Source of the DNA: an uncultured Victivallales bacterium
GTDB taxonomy: Bacteria; Verrucomicrobiota; Lentisphaeria; Victivallales; UBA1829
Length of the DNA: 64,000 bases
Direction: 5' to 3'
NCBI GenBank assembly: GCA_934644965.1
Contig: CAKUDG010000008.1
Span: forward strand, 1 to 64,000
Shown: in pieces, positions 8,787-17,398 of the stretch
Layout: each line of letters opens with the position of its first letter
How positions within the stretch are numbered: position 1 is the stretch's first letter
The notes under the pieces: generated by a model
The model's input: only the letters and a program-made list of their open reading frames with translations
Database searches by the model: none
Told to the model about the DNA's origin: nothing
Made by a program: the position numbers and the translations under genes

Positions 8787-9455
8787 ATGAAGAAAACAAT
8801 TCTTGCCCTCGGGGCCGCCGTTCTTGCCCTTGGAGCCGTCGGTTGCGGGACAACCTCCCATTACGTGGACGCCACAGACACGACTCAGGCCGTGCTGAAT
8901 GCCGACCGGATGAGTTCCGCCGACTGGGTCAAGATCTCCCAGGATTCCGCCCGTGCGCTTCTTGCCAGTCCGCAGTTCGACGATTTTCTTGCCGACTATG
9001 CCGACTCCGTCCGCAAGAGCAATCCCGACGCCCGCCGCAACGAGCTCAAACCCCTGCTCATGCTTTCCACCATTCAGAACAATACGGGAGAACATATCGA
9101 CACAAAACTCCTGACCGAACGCATCCGCGAAACTCTTTTCAACAGCAATAAAGTGCGTTTCACCACCTATGCCGCCGGAGACGGACAGGTCATTGACAGC
9201 GCCACCGCCGATGCCAGACAGCTTGCGAAGGATCCGAACATCAAAAAGAGCACTGCCATGAAAAAAGGCACGGTCAACGCCTATGATCTTTCCCTTGCCG
9301 GAGTGATCATCAAGCAGAAGGCAGCTTCCGGTCGGGACCGTGAAATTTCCTATACCTTCAGTTTGACTCTGACGGACAACAACAATGGGGAAGGTGTCTG
9401 GATCTACACGAAAGAAATCAAACGTCAGGACACGAAAGCCGCGTTGGGTTTCTGA
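8787..9455 (+). CDS. LpoB-like penicillin-binding-protein activator lipoprotein
   Basis: 222 residues. The lipoprotein signal MKKTILALGAAVLALGAVGC ends at Cys20, followed by the LpoB-type pattern: SSADWVKISQDSARALL, LKPLLMLSTIQNNTGEHIDTKLLTERIRETL, and a C-terminal strand SYTFSLTLTDNNNGEGVWIYTKEIKR. In enterobacteria LpoB is an outer-membrane lipoprotein that reaches through the periplasm and activates the bifunctional synthase PBP1B; this homologue probably plays an equivalent role, but its partner is not in the window. AAGGAG lies 11 bases before the ATG. Downstream is another lipoprotein gene 43 bases away. Confidence 0.8.
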   Translation: MKKTILALGAAVLALGAVGCGTTSHYVDATDTTQAVLNADRMSSADWVKISQDSARALLASPQFDDFLADYADSVRKSNPDARRNELKPLLMLSTIQNNTGEHIDTKLLTERIRETLFNSNKVRFTTYAAGDGQVIDSATADARQLAKDPNIKKSTAMKKGTVNAYDLSLAGVIIKQKAASGRDREISYTFSLTLTDNNNGEGVWIYTKEIKRQDTKAALGF

Positions 9456-9498
9456 GTTTTTTCAGAACCGCGGGATACTTTTCAGGAGGCCGATTCCC

Positions 9499-10251
9499 AT
9501 GCGTGTAACATCAAAATTTCTTTCCGCCGCGGCTGCCGGGGCAGCACTGCTGCTCTTTGCCGCGGCATGCACGAACATTGCCGTATTTGACTACGACGGA
9601 GCACCGGGAACGCTGCTGACTTTCCCCGGGAAGGGCAGTCCGGACCAGCTCCGGAGCGTATCCGTTCTTCCCTTCACGGACATGCGCGGAATACCCGGAT
9701 CCGCCGTCGGAGACAGCGGATCATTTTATCTGGGTCTGATTCCCCTGATGCCGTTTGGATTTGTGGAGAAGCAGGAACCGGAGAACAGCAAGGATTTCGT
9801 GTCTCTGGGGAGGTATCATTTTGATCCGGCAAATCATCTGGCGGAAGCGGCGCAGAAGAGTCTGGCGGCGTCCGGGTGTTTTTCCCGGGTGAAAAGGGCG
9901 CCCTCCTTTGAGAAGGCGGATACGGACCTGGTCTGGGAAGGAACGTTCAAAAACACTTCCTACAGGGGGTATTATCTGACATACGGGATCACTTACTTCT
10001 TTGCCCCGGTCCTCTGGATTGTCGGTGCGCCCAACGGCGTTTCCTGCAACGAGCTGGAGATGGAGTTTTCTCTGCGGGACCGCGCGACGGGTCGGAAAAT
10101 CTGGACTTATTCCTTTGCCGAGACAGATTCGGTGACACACTGGATTTATGCCCGGAACGGGAAGGATGTCAGCCGTTATCCCGTCCTGATGAAACAGGCG
10201 ATGAACGCAGCGTTGTATGATCTCAGTCGGAATGGGGTTCCCGGACGCTGA
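9499..10251 (+). CDS. Putative outer-membrane lipoprotein, cluster-associated
   Basis: 250 residues from ATG 9499, which has AGGAGG nine bases upstream; the frame is open further back over the preceding gene. The signal segment ends AAAC at Cys24, a loose lipobox. The mature part contains SVSVLPFTDMRG, a CsgG/LpoB-like opening, then HLAEAAQKSLAASGCFSRV and KADTDLVWEGTFKNTSYRGYY, a hydrophobic stretch GITYFFAPVLWIVGAP, and a C-terminal RATGRKIWTYSF. This resembles lipoproteins of unknown function that assemble a small ligand or protein at the envelope. It is the last gene of the LpoB-like cluster, directly before a strong terminator. I do not recognise a named family with confidence. Confidence 0.7.
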   Translation: MRVTSKFLSAAAAGAALLLFAAACTNIAVFDYDGAPGTLLTFPGKGSPDQLRSVSVLPFTDMRGIPGSAVGDSGSFYLGLIPLMPFGFVEKQEPENSKDFVSLGRYHFDPANHLAEAAQKSLAASGCFSRVKRAPSFEKADTDLVWEGTFKNTSYRGYYLTYGITYFFAPVLWIVGAPNGVSCNELEMEFSLRDRATGRKIWTYSFAETDSVTHWIYARNGKDVSRYPVLMKQAMNAALYDLSRNGVPGR

Positions 10252-10288
10252 GAGAGAAGACATGAAGGACATTTCTGCCCCTCATGAT

Positions 10289-10330
10289 TTCCCCTTCGGA
10301 GAGCTTTTTTCTCCGAGGGGAATTTTTTTT
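10289..10330 (+). terminator. Rho-independent terminator of the LpoB-like cluster
   Basis: TTCCCCTTCGGAGA pairs with TCTCCGAGGGGAA (one bulged T) across a GCTTTTT loop and is followed by eight T residues. It lies 38 bases after the stop at 10251. Confidence 0.85.
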
Positions 10331-10632
10331 ATGGAAGCGGCAAAACAACGGGAAAAGCAGGAATCGGCGGAATCATGATTTCTAAGCACCTGTCATACCG
10401 CAGAGAATTTAATAAAACAAGGGAAAAGATGACAGAAAAAGCCGGGCAAGCCAACCTTGTGAAGACAGCGTGAGGAAACATGAAAAGGAGATATGAGGAA
10501 GAAGCTGGAAAATGACGCCGGAAGAAGATGCCGGAGGAAGATGCCGGAGGATGATGTCGGAGGGGCGGGGAGATCCCGGCGGGGAATGAAAAAGAAAGAA
10601 GGATTTTTCTCTGCGGGTTTTCCGGGTGAGTC

Positions 10633-10661
10633 TTGCAAAAGAAGACGAATCCAGTTATATT
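10633..10661 (+). promoter_or_regulatory. Promoter of the small coiled-coil protein gene and folD
   Basis: TTGCAA (10633-10638), 17-base spacer, TATATT (10656-10661), start near 10668. The rest of the 10331-10734 gap holds short repeats of GCCGGAGGAAGAT around 10520-10560 and an Arg-rich open frame (10493-10720) that I reject. Confidence 0.6.
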
Positions 10662-10734
10662 TCCGCCGAAATCCCGCTTCGGTGCGGGAGAGAGAAGATG
10701 AAAACGCAATTTCTGCCTGAGAAAGTGAGTGAAG

Positions 10735-11187
10735 ATGCAAAAGATTCTGTGGGCCGTCTGCCTGCTGTCAGCCGTGAATTTTCTCTGTCCCGCTGCGGAA
10801 GAGAAGGCGAAAACAGAACTGCCGCCGTCGCCGGGAACAATCCGGACCGATCTGAAAGCTGGAGATTTTCCGAACAGGGAAGAGGCTGAGAAACTCCTCG
10901 ACGCCCGCAGCCGGCTTCTGGAAAAAATGCGTGCGGAGCGCATTCAGATTATCCGTGAAGACAAGGAAGCGCGGGAACTCCGCGAAGAGCTGATGAAGCT
11001 GCACAGACGCCTGGCCATTCTGGTGGATTCCAAACCCGCGATGAAGGCTCTGAATGCCGAACTCGGGGAAATAGATGCGGCGCTTACGGAACTTTCCCGG
11101 AAAAAAGATGATGCCGGGAACTCGAATTCCCCGTCCGGTGGCGGCGCGGCTTCCGCAGGGAAAACGGATGCTGTGAAGTCTGAATGA
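10735..11187 (+). CDS. Small secreted coiled-coil protein, unknown function
   Basis: About 150 residues with a signal peptide (MQKILWAVCLLSAVNFLCPAAEE) and a highly charged helical middle (EEAEKLLDARSRLLEKMRAE... REELMKLHRRLAIL) that should form a coiled coil. A Gly/Ser-rich tail follows. It starts at ATG 10735; a GTG two codons upstream is also possible. It has its own promoter and lies 49 bases before folD, so the two are probably cotranscribed. No family recognised; periplasmic location is inferred from the signal peptide. Confidence 0.65.
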   Translation: MQKILWAVCLLSAVNFLCPAAEEKAKTELPPSPGTIRTDLKAGDFPNREEAEKLLDARSRLLEKMRAERIQIIREDKEARELREELMKLHRRLAILVDSKPAMKALNAELGEIDAALTELSRKKDDAGNSNSPSGGGAASAGKTDAVKSE

Positions 11188-11236
11188 AGTTCCGCATTCC
11201 TGTCCGGAAGAGTGGAAGAGAAGGAGAAATACGGAT

Positions 11237-12160
11237 ATGCCAGCAAAGCTTATAGACGGGGCGGCCATTGCGGCCGCCGTGAATGCGGAAACCGCCGCGG
11301 AGGTGACGGAACTCAGGGAACGGGAAGGAATTGTCCCGGGTCTTGCGGTTGTTCTGGTGGGTGAGGATCCGGCATCGAAGGTATATGTGTCCCGTAAAGT
11401 GAAGATGTGCCGGAATCTTGGGATTCTTTCGAGAGAAATCCGTCTTGCGGAAACGACGACTCAGGAGGAACTGCTCCGTGTGATCCGGGAGCTGAACGGA
11501 GATCCCGAAATCCACGGGATTCTGGTGCAGTCTCCGCCGCCGCCGCAGATCGATGAATCCGAAGTTGTGGAAGCCATTTCTCCTGAGAAGGATGTGGATT
11601 GTTTTCATCCGGAGAATGTCGGACGGATGCTTCTGGGGGACCGTTCGGGATTTCTGCCCTGCACTCCATGGGGTGTGACTGTGCTTCTGGAGCGTTCCGG
11701 GGTGGATACGCACGGAAAACATGTGGTGGTGCTCGGACGCTCCAATATTGTCGGGAAACCGATGGCGGCGCTGCTGCTCGGAAAGGGGGCAGGAGGCGAT
11801 GCGACGGTGACCGTCTGCCATTCCCGGACCCCCGACCTCGCATCTTATACCAGGCAGGCGGACATTCTGGTGGCGGCGATCGGGAAAGCGGAATTTCTGA
11901 AAGGGGACATGGTCCGCGAAGGCGCCGTTGTGATTGATGTCGGGATCAACCGCGTGCCTGCGCCGGAGACGAAAAGCGGATTCCGTCTCGTGGGGGATGT
12001 GGCCTTTTCCGAAGTGGTGGAAAAGGCGTCTCTGATCACTCCGGTTCCGGGAGGCGTCGGGCCCATGACGATTGCCATGCTGATGAAAAATACGATCCGC
12101 GCATGCCGCCTTTCCCTGGAAAAACAGAGAAAATCCGGAAGAAGCGGAATTCCAGTCTGA
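11237..12160 (+). CDS. folD: Bifunctional methylenetetrahydrofolate dehydrogenase / cyclohydrolase
   Basis: FolD oxidises 5,10-methylene-THF with NADP and hydrolyses the methenyl product to 10-formyl-THF, supplying one-carbon units in the cytoplasm. The 307 residues contain the catalytic-lysine segment YVSRKVK (residues 50-56), PEKDVDCFHPENVGRM, PCTPWGV, the nucleotide-binding GRSNIVGKPMA, and the C-terminal TPVPGGVGPMTIAML. One deviation: the usual VQLPLP motif reads VQSPPPP, which may alter the folate pocket. Length is slightly above average because of a short C-terminal basic tail. GAGAAGGAG lies about nine bases before the start. Confidence 0.95.
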   Translation: MPAKLIDGAAIAAAVNAETAAEVTELREREGIVPGLAVVLVGEDPASKVYVSRKVKMCRNLGILSREIRLAETTTQEELLRVIRELNGDPEIHGILVQSPPPPQIDESEVVEAISPEKDVDCFHPENVGRMLLGDRSGFLPCTPWGVTVLLERSGVDTHGKHVVVLGRSNIVGKPMAALLLGKGAGGDATVTVCHSRTPDLASYTRQADILVAAIGKAEFLKGDMVREGAVVIDVGINRVPAPETKSGFRLVGDVAFSEVVEKASLITPVPGGVGPMTIAMLMKNTIRACRLSLEKQRKSGRSGIPV

Positions 12161-12319
12161 GAGAACTGCTGCCGCACAAGGGGGCGCAGGAAAAGGAATA
12201 TCAGGGCGGATTTCCGGGGAGACGGACGACTGGGATGCCGTCTTCTGCATGGTGTCCACAGCGGACTGTCATTGAGATTGAAGATTTAAGAAAAGAGAAA
12301 GAAGAAAGGATCTGCGGCG

Positions 12320-13837
12320 ATGGAATTTCTAATTGTCGTATTTGTTGTCCTGGTCATTCTCATCAATCTGTATCAGAATTTGAATGCGAAGTCCGGGAAG
12401 AACTCCCGTCCGCAGAGGAAGTCCGGAAAAGGAGGGAATCAAGGAGGGGGAGCCTTTGCCCTGGAGTCTCTGAAAGAAGCTTGCAGCTCCTCGGAACGGA
12501 ATGCCGCATGGATGAGAGCGGCGGGAAAACTGAATCTCACTTATCTCCGCCCGACCGGGGGAGGGATGTTCAGCAAGCCTTCAATCGCGGGGCGTATCGG
12601 GGGATGCGACGTATTCGTCGATATCTCGACTGCGGACAACGGTACGCGTGTGACGACCTACCGCATCAATTTTCCGAAAAGTCTCAATCTGGGGCTGCTC
12701 GCCTCCAATGACAATCCCGAACTGCGGCAGACCATGTTCAGCGGGCGGAAGAAATTCTCTCTGGAAAAATATTTTTCACAGCTTGCCGATTTTGTCTTCA
12801 CTTCCGATGAAGAACCTGATTTTCAGAAATTTCTGACTTTCGCGCGCAGGAACGCCATCCTCAACCTCATGGGGCTTTATCCGGGCGTGACGATCACGGA
12901 CAACTATATTCTGCTGAGAAGTGTCGGGACGGAATATGACGATGAGCGCATTGTCCGCACGGTCGAGCATCTGGCGAAAGTCGCCGAGACGCTTTATTCG
13001 GGGGGAGAGTCTGACAACACGCCAGGAGAAGGCGCTTCTTCCGCTTCCACCACCACCTCCACCTCCATCTTCTCCTCCACAGCATCCTCCGGGATGGAGA
13101 CACCGGCATCTTCCGCCTATTCCTCTATGCGGCGGGAAAAGGACCGGAATCGGGAAAAGACCGGTTCCGTATATGTGCCATTTTCCTCCCTGGAAGCGGA
13201 GAAAGGAAAGAAGAAAGATCCGGATTCGCAGGTATCCTTGCGCCCTTCGGCCTTTCTGAAGGGGAAAGAGGCGTCGGCGGAGTCCATGGGGCTGTCGGAA
13301 GAAAGTTCCGCGGGGCAGGAATCCGGCCATAGTCCGGGATCTCTTCTCCCGTCTTCCGGAGGTGGAACGGATGAGATTCCGGCATCCCCGAAAAAAGAAG
13401 CGGAGGGGGCTGTTCCTGAGAGCCAGTCTCCCGCAGCGGGGACGGAAGGCAAAGGAGCGGAAACGGATCTTCTCAATGCGCAGGTTCTTTCGGAAAAACT
13501 GTTCAAGCCGGCATTTCCCGGTCAGGCGGAGAAAGATCTGTTTGAGTCGGTGAAGGGGCGGAGAGTCTGCTGGAAAGGGACCTTGAAAAGCGCGTATGAC
13601 TATCATTCGGATTTTGTTTTCGGGCATGTGCCTGGGGTACGGGCCGTGTTTGATCTCTGCGAAGTCAGCCGTTCCTCGATTAAAACCCGTGTCCGGGCAG
13701 TGGTGTCTTTTTCTCCGGAAACCATGGCGCTGCTGAAGGGGCGAAACGGTGCGGAATTTGCTTTCTCCGGAGACCTGGGAAAGTTCGAAGGCTTTTCCAA
13801 GGAAATATATCTTTTTCATGCGGAACTGGTTCAATAA
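12320..13837 (+). CDS. Membrane-anchored hypothetical protein with low-complexity middle
   Basis: 505 residues. An N-terminal transmembrane helix (MEFLIVVFVVLVILINLYQNL) is followed by a basic Gly/Ser/Lys linker. A globular domain (residues ~55-225) contains LNLTYLRPTGGGMFSKPSIAGRIGGCDVFVDIS and LYPGVTITDNYILL. A long Ser/Thr/Pro/Glu-rich segment (~230-395) looks disordered. A small C-terminal domain (~405-505) with SVKGRRVCWKGTLKSAYDY may be OB-like. The two domains suggest a cytoplasm-facing or periplasmic protein tethered by the N-terminal helix. No family recognised. AAAGGA lies nine bases before the ATG; 28 bases separate it from the next small gene. Confidence 0.65.
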   Translation: MEFLIVVFVVLVILINLYQNLNAKSGKNSRPQRKSGKGGNQGGGAFALESLKEACSSSERNAAWMRAAGKLNLTYLRPTGGGMFSKPSIAGRIGGCDVFVDISTADNGTRVTTYRINFPKSLNLGLLASNDNPELRQTMFSGRKKFSLEKYFSQLADFVFTSDEEPDFQKFLTFARRNAILNLMGLYPGVTITDNYILLRSVGTEYDDERIVRTVEHLAKVAETLYSGGESDNTPGEGASSASTTTSTSIFSSTASSGMETPASSAYSSMRREKDRNREKTGSVYVPFSSLEAEKGKKKDPDSQVSLRPSAFLKGKEASAESMGLSEESSAGQESGHSPGSLLPSSGGGTDEIPASPKKEAEGAVPESQSPAAGTEGKGAETDLLNAQVLSEKLFKPAFPGQAEKDLFESVKGRRVCWKGTLKSAYDYHSDFVFGHVPGVRAVFDLCEVSRSSIKTRVRAVVSFSPETMALLKGRNGAEFAFSGDLGKFEGFSKEIYLFHAELVQ

Positions 13838-13865
13838 CGGTAACTGCAGAGGATAGTCAAAGATC

Positions 13866-14111
13866 ATGCGGCCGGCGGAAGAGAGAAAAAAAGAAAAAGC
13901 GATTCTGATGGGACTCGGACTCGACAACAAGGACGGGCATAAGCGCGTTACCAGAGGGGAAAATTTTTTCCTCCTGGGGGGATCCGAGGAAACTCATGAG
14001 AGAATGACGGAAATCGCTGTCAAAGTCAATGAAAAACTTGCGAGAAAAGGGAAGACTCTGGACGAAATTTCCGGGGAGGAACTTGGGGATATCATCGGAG
14101 AAATCACCTGA
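13866..14111 (+). CDS. Small conserved hypothetical protein
   Basis: 81 residues, soluble, charged. It contains LMGLGLDNKDGHKRVTRGENF, then LLGGSEETHERMTEIAVKVNEKL and a helix ending in EELGDIIGEI. The pattern reminds me of a small uncharacterised family in which GLGLD, HKRIT-GENF and GGSEETHERM are conserved; that recollection is not verified. It starts 28 bases after the preceding membrane protein and is probably cotranscribed. No function is assigned. Confidence 0.65.
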   Translation: MRPAEERKKEKAILMGLGLDNKDGHKRVTRGENFFLLGGSEETHERMTEIAVKVNEKLARKGKTLDEISGEELGDIIGEIT

Positions 14112-14619
14112 CGTGTCTTTCCACGGCCGGGCCTTCCACCCCTTCCTCCCGCCATCTTCTCCTTCCTACGGAACACAGGGAAGGACGGGTCCCTTTTTCC
14201 TGGGGGGAAGGTTCTGATCTTTTTTTGATACGTTTCCCCGCTTCTATTGTTTGTGCTGATCTTTTCCTTTGTCCAGTCCAGTGTTTTCTTTTTTTTCTTA
14301 TCTCTAAGCATTTTTAATTCCAAGCATTTCCTCCCCCCCCTCTCTCTCTCCCAGGAACGGCATGAGGCAGAAAACGCATTTTTCCCCTCGCCTCACCACT
14401 TCACTACATTTTACTTTCCTTTTTTCTCAGACAGGGTGACAGCCTGAGGAGGGAGAGCGGAGAAAAAGAGGGACAGGAACGGGCGATTCCCCGTTCTGCC
14501 CGAATCTTCTTTCCGCCGGGGAAAATAAAAATGCCTCTTTCCTTCCGTTCCCGTTTGTGAAAATCAGGAAACATGCTACAGTAATATACTGTTTTTTTTG
14601 ACACACTTACTTGGGATTT
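14112..14619 (+). other. T-rich intergenic region
   Basis: No gene is supported. The region is strongly pyrimidine-rich on the plus strand (14220-14430). A weak hairpin (CCTTCC at 14161-14166 with GGAAGG at 14179-14184, followed by a T run after 14193) may terminate the upstream unit. The last part carries the promoter of the glycosyltransferase gene. Confidence 0.45.
14555..14582 (+). promoter_or_regulatory. Promoter of the GT2 glycosyltransferase gene
   Basis: TTGTGA (14555-14560), 16-base spacer, TACAGT (14577-14582). The same -10 hexamer is used in front of the tRNA-Lys and tRNA-Leu genes. The leader would be about 30 bases. Confidence 0.5.
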
Positions 14620-16317
14620 ATGGAAATGCCTTGTGAAAAACCGAAAAAACATTTTTCCCGCCTGATCCTGGTCAGTCTGAGGAAACTGATAGAAGTTCTT
14701 CAGGACACGGCGGACCGGATTGAAGCGTATCTCGGCGCGGCGAAAGAAGACACCCGCGACATTATGGACCGCACCATAGACCGGACCTATTCCATCACGG
14801 AAAAAATCGAACTGACCAATTTCATCAAACTGCTTACATTTCTGATGGTGGTTCTTTCGTTCATCACGATGTTCATTTCCGGGGAGACGCTTCCGCGTGT
14901 GGTGCTGATTTCAGAGGAAGTGGATTTCACGGTGATCATCTTGAGCTTTCTGCTTCTGATAGCGAATATTTTTTATTTTGCGTGGCAGACGCTTCTGGTA
15001 TTTCAGTACAGGAACTTTCCGCTGGCGGACGATTCCCGTCTTCCGACCTGTGCCGTGATTGTGCCCGCCTACAACGAGGGGAAGCACATTGCAGAAACAC
15101 TGGAAAGCATTCTGAAGAGCGATTATCCCGAGTCGAAACTGGAGATCATCGCGGTCAACGACGGGAGCCGGGACGATACCTGGTACTGGATGCGGGAAGC
15201 CGCTGAAAAGTCCAACGGCCGGATCCGGACGATCAATCTCAAGAAGAACGGCGGGAAAAGGAATGCGCTTTACCAGGGGTTTACGACAGCGACGAGTGAA
15301 ATTGTCGTAACCATAGACAGCGACTCCATTGTGCTTCCCGATACTCTCCGGCAGATTGTCTCCCCCTTTCTGACGGATCCGAAAATCGGCGGTGTTGCCG
15401 GAAACATCCGGGTTCTGAATCTGGATGAGGGGATCATTCCGAAGATGCTGGATGTGAGTTTTGTTTTCGGTTTTGAATTTCTGCGTTCGGCGCAGAGCGT
15501 GATCCGTTCGGTGCTGTGTACTCCGGGCGCGCTGAGCGCATACCGCCGTGCGGCGATCATGCCGCACATGGACGAATGGGTTCATCAGATGTTCATGGGG
15601 ACGCCTGCGAATATCGGGGAAGACCGTGCGATCACGAACATTCTGATCCGGGAGGGATATGGGATTGTGTTCCAGAAGGACGCTGTTGTGTTTACCGTGG
15701 TCCCGGTGACCTACAAGGGACTCTGCAAGATGCTGATCCGCTGGGGGCGGAGCAATGTCCGTGAAAATCTTGCGATGTGCCGCTTCACCTTCCGCAGGAT
15801 CGACCTGGAGGATGAGGATCTTCTCGGACTGCAGATCAATCTGGTGATACAGGCCATCTGGATGATCACGCCGATTCTGTTTCTGGGAACGACGATCTAT
15901 TGCCTTTTTGTCGATGCCATGACATTCATTTACAGTGTGCTGATGGTCATCATCATCTGGTCGACCCTGCCTGCGTTCGTCTATGCGAGCCGATATGACA
16001 AGACGGAATCGCTCTGGTCGTATATATACGGGATCTTCAATTTCCTGACCTTGTCCTGGATCGGACCGTATTCAGTGTTCACGGTGCATCGCTCAGGCTG
16101 GCTGACGCGTGATCTTCCGAAGACGGCTTCCCCCTCTTCTCCGTCCTCCCCGGCTTCCTCCTCCTCTCCGGAGGAGAAGGCGGATCAGTCCGGAAACGGC
16201 AGTGACGACGGACAGAAGGCGGTTTTCCCTTCCGCCGGAAGTCCTCCCCCTGAAGCTCTTTCCGCCTCAGCCGCGATACTCTCTTCCGCTTCCGGGCATG
16301 CGAACGGAGTGAAATAA
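14620..16317 (+). CDS. Processive family 2 glycosyltransferase (NodC/PgaC/hyaluronan-synthase type)
   Basis: 565 residues. Two transmembrane helices (TNFIKLLTFLMVVLSFITMFI and VIILSFLLLIANIFYFAW) precede a cytoplasmic GT-A domain. It contains VPAYNEGKHIAETLESIL, VNDGSRDDT, the metal-binding DSDS (from D233), the catalytic-base region GEDRAITN and the processivity motif R374-W375 in LIRWGRSN. At least two further membrane helices follow, then a disordered Ser/Pro-rich tail from about residue 500. It should polymerise an exopolysaccharide from UDP-sugars at the inner membrane; the sugar is not predictable. Start ATG 14620 has only a weak TGGGA upstream. No export or deacetylase partner is encoded nearby. 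Confidence 0.85.
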   Translation: MEMPCEKPKKHFSRLILVSLRKLIEVLQDTADRIEAYLGAAKEDTRDIMDRTIDRTYSITEKIELTNFIKLLTFLMVVLSFITMFISGETLPRVVLISEEVDFTVIILSFLLLIANIFYFAWQTLLVFQYRNFPLADDSRLPTCAVIVPAYNEGKHIAETLESILKSDYPESKLEIIAVNDGSRDDTWYWMREAAEKSNGRIRTINLKKNGGKRNALYQGFTTATSEIVVTIDSDSIVLPDTLRQIVSPFLTDPKIGGVAGNIRVLNLDEGIIPKMLDVSFVFGFEFLRSAQSVIRSVLCTPGALSAYRRAAIMPHMDEWVHQMFMGTPANIGEDRAITNILIREGYGIVFQKDAVVFTVVPVTYKGLCKMLIRWGRSNVRENLAMCRFTFRRIDLEDEDLLGLQINLVIQAIWMITPILFLGTTIYCLFVDAMTFIYSVLMVIIIWSTLPAFVYASRYDKTESLWSYIYGIFNFLTLSWIGPYSVFTVHRSGWLTRDLPKTASPSSPSSPASSSSPEEKADQSGNGSDDGQKAVFPSAGSPPPEALSASAAILSSASGHANGVK

Positions 16318-16592
16318 AGATCCGGGAATGAAAATGCCGGGCACTCCGGCGAGATGTTGCTCTCCGGAAAAGAAAAATGCGCTTTGGAGCGGAAACGGAG
16401 AAGGAAAGCGGATCCGGGCTCTCTGGAATCGTGTCTCCCCCTCTCCCTTTTGAAGACGGGCGTGGAGGAAGGCAAGTTTCCTGCGCCGCAGTTTTCCCGG
16501 CGGAAGGCGGAAGGGAAAAAGTGAAAAACGAGGAATCTCCCGGAAACCGCGCGGTGTTGCGATAATATCGTATTTTCTGCACGGGGACTGGA

Positions 16593-16621
16593 TTGAAAAG
16601 GCTTTGGACGGCAGTTATATT
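16593..16621 (+). promoter_or_regulatory. Promoter of adk-map-infA
   Basis: TTGAAA (16593-16598), 17-base spacer, TATATT (16616-16621). It lies in the 421-base gap 16318-16738, in which I see nothing else; the leader to the adk ATG is about 110 bases. Confidence 0.65.
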
Positions 16622-16738
16622 ACTCATTTAAGTAACAAATAAACGGAGCACACCGCTGTGCCCTTCCCCCCCGGCGGGGGGAGTGGGGAAAACGGCGAAG
16701 AAGATACCGCAAGACATGAAAAAAGCAGGAGATGAAGG

Positions 16739-17392
16739 ATGATAAAGAAACGCAATCTTGTTTTTCTCGGACCTCCGGGCGCCGGCAAAGGAACTCTTTC
16801 CGATCCCTTAATGAAAGAGGAGAAGCTGGCGCATATTTCGACCGGGGACATTCTCCGGGGTGAAATCCGCAATGGGACAGAACTGGGCCGGATGGCGAAA
16901 GCGTACATGGATGAGGGGAAACTGGTTCCCGATCAGATTGTAGCGGACATGGTTGCCGGGCGTCTTTCGGAAGCGGACTGCCGCGGGGGCTTTATTCTGG
17001 ACGGGTTCCCCCGGACCGTTGCACAGGCGGAGCTGCTGGATGAAGCGATGAAGAAGATCGGGATGAAGCTGGATGCGGCGGTGCTGTTTGATGCTCCTGA
17101 AGAGCTTCTTCTTCAGCGTCTGACTGCGCGCCTGAGCTGCCGGAAATGCGGAGCGAGCTTCAACAAACTGTTCTGCCGTCCTGCGAAGGAAGGTGTCTGC
17201 GATCATTGCGGAGGGGAGCTGTTCCAGAGGAGTGACGATTCGCTGGAAACGGCGCAGAACCGTCTGAAAGTGTACCATGAGCAGACGGCGCCTGTGATCG
17301 AATATTATAGAAAGCAATCCCTGCTTTCGACGATCGACTCCTCCCTTCCGAAAGCGGAAGGCTACGCGGCACTGCAGAGCGTATTGAGCTGA
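16739..17392 (+). CDS. adk: Adenylate kinase, zinc-LID type
   Basis: Interconverts ATP + AMP and 2 ADP. 217 residues with the P-loop GPPGAGKGT (11-19), STGDILR for AMP binding, LDGFPRT (88-93) and the LID domain. The LID carries four cysteines (C134, C137, C154, C157) in CRKCG...CDHCGG, so it should bind zinc, as in Gram-positive and several other bacterial enzymes. It is followed after six bases by map and then infA, the order found at the end of the spc ribosomal operon (secY-adk-map-infA), but no ribosomal genes flank it here. Confidence 0.97.
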   Translation: MIKKRNLVFLGPPGAGKGTLSDPLMKEEKLAHISTGDILRGEIRNGTELGRMAKAYMDEGKLVPDQIVADMVAGRLSEADCRGGFILDGFPRTVAQAELLDEAMKKIGMKLDAAVLFDAPEELLLQRLTARLSCRKCGASFNKLFCRPAKEGVCDHCGGELFQRSDDSLETAQNRLKVYHEQTAPVIEYYRKQSLLSTIDSSLPKAEGYAALQSVLS

Positions 17393-17398
17393 AGAAAA

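Noticed and set aside
10493..10720. Arg-rich small open frame preceded by AAAGGAG
   Set aside because: The sequence is made of short GCCGGAGGAAGAT repeats and overlaps the promoter of the next gene; composition is not protein-like.
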